From Nectonema munidae (lineage: Eukaryota; Nematomorpha; Nectonematoida; Nectonematidae): a stretch of DNA of 64,000 bases. The position numbers and the translations under genes were made by a program. Where the stretch lies: NCBI GenBank assembly GCA_030549495.1, contig JAUIRK010000570.1, forward strand, positions 1,775,501 to 1,839,500. Direction: 5' to 3'. This document shows, piece by piece, positions 1 through 10,400 of the stretch (position 1 is its first letter; each line of letters starts with the position of its first letter). The notes under the pieces are model-generated. The model made no database searches. It saw only the letters and a list, made by a program, of their open reading frames with translations, and was not told where the DNA came from.

Positions 1-545
1 CTTATTATAACTTATTTTCTTTTTTTGTTCTGCTTCTTCTTTTGATAGATATGAAACAAAATCACTGACTGAGAAGTGAAGGCACAGAAGAATAAATTGA
101 AATAATCTTGTGAGAAAAAGAATTAAATTCGGAACTAAAATTTTGACAAGTTTTCATAAAAGATTTTGTTGCTCATAAATCTACTCAATAAATTTATTAT
201 TTATTTGGCCAAAAGGATTAAAAGAAATACTAAGCGAAAAAATTAGCAAATATTTTCTGTTTTAAACTTTGCCTATTTTCGTTTCAGAAAATAGTGATTT
301 CCGTTTCTTATTTTGATTTACTGTTTAAACTTTTGATTTCATTGAATTAGACCGTTGATTTTAGATATATTTTTTTCAAACACATCTTGCCGACGATCTG
401 ACTCAACTAATTCTTCATTGTCGCAACGTTCATTTTAAGCAGAAAAAAATTAAAAAAAGTGTATTTTTTTTTCAACTGCACACCTCAAATTAATTCCATT
501 TTATGAAAAAATCAATATTTCAAAATTTCCTTAAAATTTATTAAT
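1..545. other. AT-rich sequence without a recognisable gene
   Basis: No open frame, splice-flanked exon or repeat end is recognisable. The composition is plain AT-rich, like the rest of the intergenic DNA. Confidence 0.6.
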
Positions 546-547
546 GT

Positions 548-1012
548 TTAGAAGTCGCCCTTTCGGGTAGAGCATGCTCGTTAGCCTTGGCTGGCAGATG
601 TTCTAGGAGAGAGTAACTCTGATTTCAAACTACCGCTGCCTTGTGGGTATATATTTGAGTTACTTTTGAGTAAGCTAAGGTTTTCCAGCTCCTAAAACAA
701 AATGGTTGGCGTCTGGAAGAGCATCCGGCTATAAAACTACGTTTTAATTAAAATGCCATGATCCAGAACATTAATGGGCGGGGTAGAGCTAAAAAGTACC
801 CCTTGGGCAACTCTATCTGCCTACGTCAAAAAGAAAGATAGTGAAACCAAAGAGAGTGGCGAAAAAATACACACTCTTGGGTTAGAAGATGATGCTGAGG
901 ATAGAGGAAAATGGAGGCTCAAGATCATGGCCACCGATCCCCAACTTCGGGACAAGGTGTAGAAGAAAAAGAAGAAGTTTAGAGGTCACCCTGGCCTAGT
1001 AAAATAAAACAA
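548..1012 (+). mobile_element. SINE or RTE-type LINE 3' end (relic)
   Basis: The block is clearly richer in GC than its surroundings. It holds the phrase GGCGTCTGGAAGAGCATCC followed by GGCTATAAAA, a signature shared by the 3' parts of RTE-clade LINEs and derived SINEs. Near its end it reads as a short protein tail, DRGKWRLKIMATDPQL, resembling the C-terminus of RTE-type reverse transcriptases, then a purine-rich tail (GAAGAAAAAGAAGAAG). This fits a retroposed 3' fragment in plus orientation. The family is inferred from remembered motifs; the order of the two signatures is unusual, so a composite SINE is also possible. Confidence 0.45.
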
Positions 1013-1129
1013 ATCTTTTGTATCATTATATACACAGTATGAAAAGGAAAAAAATATAAGACAATTAATTTTTAATAAAAAAAATTCATAAAAATTTAAA
1101 GTTTCAACTGATTTCTTTTTGAAGAAGAC

Positions 1130-2870
1130 GGATAGTTTTTGCGATGTTCTCAAACATTTCGGGTCAAAAACTGAAATTGTTCTTCTTCAATAATGAGTTT
1201 TTTGTTTAGTTCTTTTACCGATGCAATCGCTCTTTTTGCACCATCGTTTACCACTGGTAAAGACATAACTATTTCTTTTGCTTTCAAATAATTTGGATTT
1301 AATGATCATGTATCAGGATCAGTTTCCAGGAATGCTAGTATGTTCATTGACTCAAAAAAATTATATGTACTTAGAGTTACAATTTTGTGTAGTCCTTCTT
1401 CAAACTGAAAGAAATTTTCAGGTATTTGTTGACGTTTAGACAAATTTTTAGATTTGTTTTTTAAATTTTTTACCATGCGGTCCTTCTCTTCTACTTATCC
1501 TTTCATCAAAAAAAGATAATCCAACCAATTCTTCAGAGAAATACCATAAATGATTGGAAAACTTTTTTTTTGTTGTTTGGGAAATTTTTTTATTCTGATA
1601 ATTAATTTACTTTATCATTAGTTTCCAATCATTGAAGGGAACAAAAAGAGAAAAAGATGTTATCCAAGCATTTACATAAATCAAAACATAAAATAAAAAT
1701 AAATCTTCTACTTCTTGCTCTTCATTTTAAATTGTTTTCTAAAAAGAAAAATTTGTATAGCATACAACGCTTTTGCCATCCATCGAGCTCAATGCATAGC
1801 TCCAGGTAAACGAAACTTAATTCCTTTTATAGGAGAACCTCCAAGAAAAATAATGGAAAGTTCTATAAGTTCTTTATAATCCTCTCTGAAGTATCTTTTT
1901 TGATCTTTTGTGGACTCAAATAATTCCATTTTCAGTTTTTTTTCTTCTTCTTCATTGAATGAATTAATTGTACATGCTGGAAACATTTTTTGATCAAAAG
2001 AACTCCAGTTGTCTTTAAAACGTTTAAACAACAAAATTTCTGGACCTGAAGATGTTGCACCAAATGAAACTTTAAAGCATGCTTTTAATATAAGTTTTTA
2101 AATCTGATGCCTGCAGGGTAAATATAATAAGTGTTTCCCAAGTTTTTTTTCAAGTAAAATGTAAGCAGTTTTTTTACCTGTAAGATTCCACTCGTTCAAA
2201 CACGTTATAATAATATAACGTTATAAGCTTGTGCTTTTCCAGTCGAATTTATCAATTTAAAAACTCCAAGTAAATGTTCATTTCGAAAATCAGAAACAAG
2301 TACTGGTAGAACGATCAACATGTTCCTAGACGTCAATTCTTCCATCATCTTACCATCCCAATGAACAGTGATTGGTCCACTTACTTCAAATTTGTTTTTT
2401 AGTTCTTTATTTTAGGTAGTTCTCTTTTTTATTCTTTGTCTAAGAATTGACGTATGATTAATATTATTGTATTCTAAAGGATCTACTCCAAAACTTTTGG
2501 CAGCTTCTGTAAGAATAAATGTAGCCTTTCTTTAAGAAATGTGCGTATGATCTAAAGAAGGGACTCATTTCTTTAGTTAATATGTTTTTCCTTTCTCGTT
2601 TTTTTATTGCTTTGGGAAAAAACTTTTACCATTTTCATTTTCGTCACTTGAAGAAGAAGATGAAGCAAAGGAAGTTTGACTTGTTAATGTTTCTATTATC
2701 AAATCAGATCTCTTCTTTCTTTTGCTTTCAGCTTCAATTTTTTTCTTTGATTTGATGCATGACAAATTGTCTACACTTCCTATACTACCTGGACGATTTA
2801 TAAAACTAAATCTTCATCGTTTTTAATTAAACGTTTCCATGAGCCATATCAAAGATTTATTGTCTTCAGT
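1130..2870 (-). mobile_element. Decayed copy 1 of an unnamed, widespread transposase-like family
   Basis: Reading the minus strand downward, several frames carry ordered motifs of one protein family common as multicopy 'uncharacterized' proteins in invertebrate genomes: ILTEAAKSFGVDPLEYN (about 2530-2470), ITVHWDGKMMEELTSRN then LPVLVSD (about 2380-2280), LFKRFKDNW and YKELIELSIIFLGG (2030-1830), PGAMH followed by ARWMAKALYAIQIFLF (1810-1730), and a C-terminal VVNDGAKRAIASVKEL (about 1230). The arrangement, with acidic residues in small conserved blocks, resembles an RNase-H-like transposase, but I cannot assign a superfamily. The copy is broken in several places and is clearly old. No terminal repeats were found. 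Confidence 0.7.
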
Positions 2871-3560
2871 CTAATTTTATTCATTGAACAATGTTCTTGT
2901 TTGGTAGGAATATTAACTTTATCCCATATTAAATCAGCAAAACCTACAGATTGACATAAAGCATTTTTAACTGTATAATTGATTATTATGTAAGTGCAAT
3001 AAGCGAATTCTTGTTTTATGCTTACAACCTATAATATCATCAATCGTAGAAACCAATCAAGTAAAGTTTTTTTCTTGTTTTCATCACTTTATTTATCTGT
3101 CTCATTACTCAAAAAAATTAGAATAAAAATGTAAAAAAATTAAATAATATTCATGCAAAATATTTAAGCTTATATTATCTAAAACTATTCTAACAATATT
3201 TAAATAAACTAAAGATAAAAAATAAGGATTGAATGAACAAACTGTAACTACTTCCGGTGTATGATAAAACAAGCTTGTGTAAAAAATTAGTATGTATTAT
3301 ATAATACCTACACGTAAAAAATACGAGCGTATACTTGTTTGTAAGTAATTTCTATAATTATAGATGCGTAATTCAGCATATTACTTCAATTTAAAATCAT
3401 AGGGGCGACGTCTTAAACTAATTTATTCAGCTCTAATTGTTTTGCAATGGTAATAGATTAAAACAAAGGGGTGCAATGTACAAAAAATAAAGTACACCCT
3501 GCTACACATCGCGAATACCATTATCAAATATTCTGAAATAATGTGAATAATATATAAGGA
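2871..3560. other. AT-rich spacer
   Basis: No gene, exon or repeat end is recognisable between the transposase relic and the foldback element. Confidence 0.5.
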
Positions 3561-3865
3561 AATACAATGGAATATTATATATTTAAAACAAATGATTTTA
3601 TTTCTTGGCATACTGGAGTCACACTGTTTCTCAAAGGATTAATGAAAACACCTGCACAAATGATTTTATAGAATTTCTAGGAAAGTATAAACTCCATTTG
3701 AATTGCATCGATTCTATGATTCCGTTTGAAAAAAGGATACGATGTGCCTCTACATTTTCCTTATTACATTTGCATTGTGAGAAGATCCTTTGAGGACCAT
3801 TGTAACAAGAAAGTCTCAATAAATGAAAATTGTCTGATTTAAATGTATAAAACTCCATTGAAAAA
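3561..3865. repeat. Foldback MITE (family also at about 25.6 and 37.1 kb)
   Basis: The left end (CAATGGAATATTATATATTT, 3565-3584) is matched in reverse by the right end (TATAAAACTCCATTG, 3846-3860). Complementarity continues inward through TTTCTTGG...ACTG on one side and CAGT/CATTGTAACAAGAAA on the other, making imperfect terminal inverted repeats of about 70 bases. Related sequence with the same ATTCTGGTC...TTTTTCAATGGAATTTTATA pieces recurs at 25560-25770, 37100-37215 and as a short end at 24205-24240, so this is a dispersed family. No coding capacity. Confidence 0.65.
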
Positions 3866-4395
3866 GAAGTTAGAAGATTAGTCTTAAAAATTCTGGTCCT
3901 TAAGGCGTTGATAAATTAGAAAATAATAAAGTTAAAACTTTGTTTTGTGTTAAACTTCCTATTCATGTGGAGCGTATTTTATATTTTTTTGCAAATTCAT
4001 TGGTAGGGTTATTTAGTATTTAAGAGGGGGAGAGCTACTCTAGGCTGGACATTCCTTCAGATTCGAAAGGGTGCTTCACCTTGAGGGCTTTGAAATGTTA
4101 CGTAATTTACAAACGAGTAATATTACTCTACTTTCTACAGCCAAGGAACATAGAAAAAAATTATGAAGTCTTCTAGCATTGAAATTCTGTGAAGATGTTT
4201 ATTTAGGTAGAGAGAGTGAGACGTAATAGAAAAGAGGTAGATGAGATGTTGTATCCAACAAACAGCATTAAGCATGAATTGTCTTAATTAGACGAGCTGT
4301 TTCATAGTAAAGTCATCCTAGACCTAGATATCTTGGCATATAGCAGCCACCTCTGATATATTCAATAATGCAAAAGTATCTATCAACAGGATCAT

Positions 4396-4471
4396 TGTAC
4401 ATAATATATATATATATATATATGCGTGTGTAGTATTATTTCATAATAGATTACTACTATTATTATTATTT
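4396..4471. repeat. Microsatellites (TA)n and (ATT)n
   Basis: A run of TA dinucleotides at about 4404-4423 is followed by ATT triplets at about 4452-4471. Confidence 0.85.
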
Positions 4472-4479
4472 TCATTTAA

Positions 4480-4830
4480 TTTGTATCCACCATATACACT
4501 TGATGAGAAGGAGAGAAAAATGATTGTGTAAAAAGCGATCGTCTCTTGTCTGTCTGTCTGATACTTCTATGTACACATTTGTAGACAACTTTCGACTTGA
4601 TGCTGCATTCTTTAGTGTACAAAGAAGAAGGAGACATAAAAAGCGTGTTGTTGTTGGTTTTCAAGCGCGTTTACGATTCTCTCACAAAATGCTCTACTAC
4701 TGCAATCGCTCAATGTTTTCAGTGCAAAGAGAGGTCTTTTCTGGTGAGTGAGTAGGTTTGTATTGATTGCAGTCTTTGTCTAAAATAATAAGGCAGAGTC
4801 GCCACAAACACGAGTGAATAAATCAAGCAC
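4480..4830 (+). other. GC-richer segment with a good 5' splice site; possible non-coding exon
   Basis: The segment departs from the AT-rich background and ends one open stretch with TTTTCTG|GTGAGTGAGT at 4744, a strong donor context. It could be a 5' untranslated exon of a gene whose remaining exons I cannot find. Two overlapping opposite-strand frames are open but match nothing I know. This is a weak call. Confidence 0.2.
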
Positions 4831-5092
4831 ATCATCATTAATCGATTTAATTTTAATGAAAAGCGAAAAACTGTCCTCTACTCTTTTCCAAATCCGTCTG
4901 TGTCTGACGCACCTCTGTTTCATTTTTGCACCGCTGAATGAGAGGCGTTATTCGCGATGACCTATTATTCCTCGCATATCTGTTTGATCATCAAGATATA
5001 TATTTTTATTTATATAGCAGGGCTTTTTGTTGCGGTTTATTTTACAAAAATATTTTCTTATAGTTTTTCCATACTAAGAAGAGAGCGGTTGA

Positions 5093-5160
5093 ATTACTCT
5101 GAAAACTCAGCGATAATAACAGAAATATTTTTATTATTACCTATGAGTTTTCAGAGTAAT
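5093..5160. other. Perfect 17-bp stem hairpin, microRNA-precursor-like
   Basis: ATTACTCTGAAAACTCA (5093-5109) is followed after 34 bases by its exact reverse complement TGAGTTTTCAGAGTAAT (5144-5160). Within the loop ATAATAA and TTATTAT can pair again, so the whole 68-base unit folds as one long hairpin with a small terminal loop. The size and shape fit a microRNA precursor; a MITE remnant is the main alternative. Expression cannot be judged. Confidence 0.4.
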
Positions 5161-7185
5161 TAATTGCCTTTGAGCTTTATTCGCTCCAAAAATTCCAATA
5201 AAAAGATTTATTGTATTATTAATCTCAAAACATAAAAACTATATCATATTAGGAATCGAAGTTAGAGTGAATGTCTTTGTACTGAAAGGATTGTTTGTTG
5301 GTGCATTGTTTACGCTTAAAATCAACTTTTTAAATAAATGAAAAACTTTATTTTTGTAGGGAATTTTCGCTACTTTTCTATCTGAACATTTTTGCAGGAG
5401 TGATTTCTTCGTCAAAATCAATTTAGACAGAAAAACATATAACCAATGTTCGAAAATCGAAATACTATTATAATTGTGATTCTGTTGAGTGATTATTATT
5501 AGTCCTTGGAAAATCCTGTCTTGAGCTCAGATCCTGAAATGTCTGTATCGGTACGACATGCGTAGAGTAATTCTTATGGTGTTTTTCGACTTTCCTCTAT
5601 TTCTCTATATAATAAAAAAGATTTCACACTACTTTATTTTCCTATTGAAAAGCTTCATTTTTGGAAAATGATATAAATATTCAAAGTACATATGAATAAA
5701 AAATATCAGGTAGAGCAATTCGCTGGAATAGTAAGAGCGCTGTAAATAATTTTTCAAAATTCAGTTTGTAGATTGCATATATCTGAACAGGAATAAAGCT
5801 GAAGTACTGCATCAGGTGAACCGAGCATACAAGAAATGATGATGAACCTCTCCTTGCTGATGTTTCTATGGGGTTTGGAAAAGCGTTGGGCCTTTAGACA
5901 ATTTCTCCAGAAGGCCCCTTGGTAGTTTGTCAAAAGAAAAAAAGCTGGCATGAACCAGGCAGTCGTACATAGGCTGATTCGCCTCAATTTCTCCATGTCT
6001 AGAAAAGTTCTGCTATCTCAATTCGACTATTTGAGATGTTAAAGAAGTCATGAAGCTTCCACAGGTTATCACATATAGCTTTTAGAACAGTTCACGTTTT
6101 ATACACAAAGACCTATCTAGTTCAATGAAGACTTTTTGATTTAATTAGTTTGACCGTTGTCAACTTTTCACGGCCTGTAAAGCCCTGGCCGTATCACATC
6201 GTGTAAAGCCATGCGCGCCAATCAGAGCAAACACAAAGGAACCATATGCATGCATATTTTAATGCATACAAAAAATATAATCAATAAAATTATTTTAATA
6301 TTTCTCATTTCCCTTATCAACGTTTCAGGAAAGTTCACAAACTAATTGTAGGATAGACGAAGGCAATTGCAATTATCTTATATGTAACTGTTTAACGAGA
6401 TCTGTATCCTCCGTAGCTTAAAATCATTGACCACATTTAATATAAATCGCACTTTATCATTATATTTGTCTCATATGTTCTTTTTGCTAAAAAGTTTCTA
6501 TTTTCTCAACTTCCCAATAATACACGATTATTTTTCACCTTTAAATATATTTTTGAGTTGGTACGTGTCTAGGAAGAACTAAATTTAATAAAATCTACAG
6601 ACAAAATGGAAAGGAACTTAAACTAGTAAGTTTACGCTAGTTTCAGTTTAACTTGTTAGTTAATCAATCCATTTGTTATTTTGTTTACAACGCAAATATC
6701 ATTTGAAAGCGAGTAATTTAAATCAAAATAAAAAAATATTTGCGCATGACTTGTTAATTAAGAGCAATGTTCCCTATAATGTTTCAAACATCTGCACTTA
6801 AAAAATTTGTTTCTGCGTTACTAAAATTATTTGACATATTTTGAGAGGTTGTTCCCTAAATATGCACACAATATAGCATTTTTAATAGAGATTGAAAAAG
6901 TGAATGCAATAAGAACAAATATGTCAAGATTTTATTAGGAAATGAGAACTTTTATATAATTTTTTAACAAACAGTGCAAAAATATACACAAGTTTTATTA
7001 AATTATAACACTAAATAGTTTCCATGGGGTACTCAAACTAAAACATACCCTATTTTTATATTCAGTGAGTGGTGCCTGGTGGAATCAATAGTATCTGTCG
7101 AGAGGACAGATGAATTCTATTTCAAAAATGAGTTTAAAAGAAAAAGTAGTATTTAGCATACATTTAAAACAATACACCGGTGTAT
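5161..7185. other. Downstream flank of SLC25A44, no confident gene
   Basis: Mostly AT-rich. The segment 5754-6005 is GC-richer and open in two frames on the minus strand and one on the plus strand. In one minus frame it reads QPMYDCLVHASFFSFDK then LLEKLSKGPTLFQTP, which I cannot assign. A second GC-richer spot at about 6175-6240 contains CCATGCGCGCCAATCAG, a CCAAT-box-like phrase. Nothing else is recognised. Confidence 0.35.
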
Positions 7186-7191
7186 TTTATT
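7186..7191 (-). terminator. Poly(A) signal of the SLC25A44 gene
   Basis: AATAAA on the minus strand, 94 bases past the TGA stop at 7285-7287. Confidence 0.7.
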
Positions 7192-7284
7192 AAATATAAT
7201 CTATAAAAACAATATCAACATTATGCATGTCCAACTATCAAAAAGCTGAACAACCGTTGATCCTAAAAACGGGCAAGATTCATT

Positions 7285-7473
7285 TCACCACTGAACTTGA
7301 CTTTTGAACTCGGGTTTGATGGAGAATCTTTTCAAGGATTCATAGCCGAGAATGATGAAAAAGGAGTAAACTACGGATTGAGTACATCGTGATGAGTAAC
7401 TTTTAACGAACATGCGGGCTCCTTCCTCACGCCACAACTTCTTCAGAGTTTCTGGGTAAGACAGTCTTTCAAC
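7285..7473 (-). CDS. SLC25A44: SLC25A44 exon 5 (terminal exon)
   Basis: The acceptor is GCAAAAAG|GTT, phase 0. It codes VERLSYPETLKKLWREEGAR, then TQSVVYSFFIILGYESLKRF and SIKPEFKSQVQW followed by TGA. Helix 6 and the short hydrophilic tail ending in tryptophan are typical of SLC25A44. Fusion to exon 4 gives RARIQVERL, the expected junction. Confidence 0.93.
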   Translation of the reverse strand, partial: VERLSYPETLKKLWREEGARMFVKSYSSRCTQSVVYSFFIILGYESLKRFSIKPEFKSQVQW

Positions 7474-10400
7474 CTTTTTGCAATAAAAAAGAACTTTAAT
7501 TTATGACAATAGACAAAATCACTGTTTATTAGCATACGACCAAATATTTTGTCACCGCTTGAACAATCACTATATGAAGAATCTTTGTAGTATGTTTAAA
7601 TGACGTTTCAAAAATAACTTATTTTCGTTCCCTTCAAAATCCTGAGCCCAGGTTCAACTTTGATTTTGCACTTCACGTAAGAACCACGTAAAACCTCTCT
7701 AAGATTTAAAAGAATAAGGAGACCCCCCCCCCCCCCCCCTGGATGTGCGCAGCTGAAACAGTGTTTTTGATACAAGAAAATTAAATGGATTTGTGAGCCA
7801 CAATTTAGTTTCAAGTTTTGGCCTTGTTTTAATCAGATTAGTATACTCTTGAAATAGTTTCAATACCTTTGTTTTGACGCAATTATACGAAATTGTGTAA
7901 GAATTACACCACACCCAATGATCTTTTAGAATATTTTCAAATACTCAAATACTCAATTGTTTTTCCTGCTCTAGGAGGACTTGAATGAAAAATCATTCCT
8001 TTCTCCATTTCAAATCGAAATTTTTAAAAATATTTAATTTTATTTAATTCTTATGAATAGATTAGAAAGAATATGTGAAAAATAATTTGAAAACCCATCA
8101 AAAATTACATATAATTTTAACTCTACAAGTTTAACGATAATAATTCTAAATATAATTAAGATGTTAAATATGATTATATAAATATAATTCAAATGTTAGA
8201 AAAAAATGACCATTTAAATATCGAAGGGCGTGGGGAGACAAGAGAAAAGAATGACCATTTTGACCCCCTAGCGGATGCCCATTTATGTAAATGTATATAT
8301 GTGTGAATTATGTGTATGTTTGAATAAAGACTTACCTGCTACTAATGCAAAACAAGAAACAATAATAATAAGAATTGTAAAGATGGCTTTTAACGTAAGT
8401 ACTTGTATGTGTGCATACATACGGGTTAATGACATTGTTAACAATTTTTTTAGTTCAAAGCATTAATTAAAAGTCGTAACACTAAGTTTTAATATTAACT
8501 CGGCCCCCTATTTGTATATCAGTGGTTTGATTAGCTACATTCTAGAATAAATACACCAGAGTACAGCTGTAAAAAACCATGAGTTCTTAAGAGGACGAAC
8601 CACAGAATAAAGAAAGATTATACACTAGTGGTTCCTAAACTTATACGTACCTTTTTCCTTTATATTCAAAATTTATACTCCTTCTAATCCTGTGAACACA
8701 AGTTGCTTCTAAATAACTTCCAAAATGTTTTCATGTAGTATAAAGAAAAGTAATCAGGAGCGCACATCCTCGAAATTATTGGTCGGGGGAGGGGCGGACT
8801 TTCAGGCGTCTTCCAAAAAAGACAACAAATTTTTCTGAATTCCTACTCCTCTCTTGTCTATTCTATTTCATTCTTAATTAAGCTTAAATAAACGTTACCC
8901 CCGTCCTATTAAGCTTAACATCAACAAAGAATGAGGACTTATAAATAACGCCTTCTTTCTCACTTCAAATAGATGCGCACCATCTCCAAATTATGTGTAG
9001 AAAAGGGGTAAAGATATCAATTAAAACGATAAAAAAATGTTCAGTTGTTTCATTTCTTCTTCCTAAAAAATGGAAATGTTTTATTGAGAAAAATAAATAA
9101 AAAAAACACATCCAAATTACATAACTTTTTTGAGGTAATTTCTATCAAAAATGTAAAACAGAACTAAAGTTAGAAAACTTGGTATTAGAATTTTTTCATT
9201 CTTTTTAGTGTATAAGAATAAATGTAAGTTAGTTTGACTCTCAAAAAAGGGTATAAAATAAAGTTAAAATTGTGCAAACAATAAATTAAGATTGCATTAC
9301 TTGATTTTTCTCAGCATCATTCAAAAATAGTTTAAAAGTTAAATTGGTGCAAGCTACAAAAAGTAAAATAACTTTTAACATTTTGCAATAATTTGCCTTT
9401 TATAATAAGTTTTAACAAAAAAAAGCCTATTAGAAAAAGTTATAGAGCTTCAACAAAAACTAAAAAATTTTACAGCATAACTTAAGTTTTTTAAAAACGA
9501 ATTTAACTTATCCACTACAGCATACTCTATGGGTGGCATGGCAGATTGGTTGAGATGATGGACTCAGCATGGAAGCCTCTGGGTTCGATTTTCATCGATA
9601 CCAATTTGTTCATTGTTTGACATAAGCTGTACATCAGTGCTTTGTCAATGAAAACACACTCACGGTCCTTTACCTTAGCTTTTACTCAAAATTAAAAAAT
9701 TTGCTACATAATTAACATAAGAGAAAAAGGAGACAAAATAAACTAAGAAGGAATTTTCACTATTTTAAAATGAAACTTTCTGTTCTCAGAATAATTTTAA
9801 AATAGAAGGCATAAAAAATGAGATAGTTTATCGGCACTTTATTTGATATTTTAAAGTTTTTATAAGCAGCAAAAGCCAACGTTGAAGTAGCTACCCTTAC
9901 AGGGTGATTTGGTAACGCTTGTATTTTTTACTTTTTGTAAAGAATCATAGTATACAAAAAACGGTAGTTTATCACTTTTCATAAAATTATTTAAGTCTAA
10001 GAACACAAAATCATAATAAAAAACCATTTAAACTAATATAAATCATAAAAACCATAGTATACGAGAACAAGAAAATCATTGCGTTTTTTTTCTATATTTC
10101 TTTTTTCAAATAAAAATCTTCCGACTGCTATAAAAAATACAACAACTATTTTTAAAATTTTAAAAATTTTTTTTTGATATTATATTCTTATTATAATAAT
10201 CAACAAATTTTCTTAAAAAAAAAGATTTAATTAATTATGTACAGTGTTAATTGCAAAATTTAACAATCGAACATTATAAAAAGTATCTGTGCTCAAATAT
10301 TAAGCAAATAGAGTATTTTTGCTTTAAACTGAATAGCTAGTCAAAATATTCATTCCAAAATAGTTTTTGAAAAAATTAGTTTTCAAATGTTAGAAAATGT

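Noticed and set aside
774-962. Small protein-coding gene
   Set aside because: The 62-codon frame lies within a retroposed 3' fragment and only its end resembles a LINE protein tail.
5754-5996. Candidate last exon of the mitochondrial carrier
   Set aside because: A far better terminal exon exists at 7285-7473, in the right phase and with the GYESLK block; the frame here does not continue with carrier sequence.
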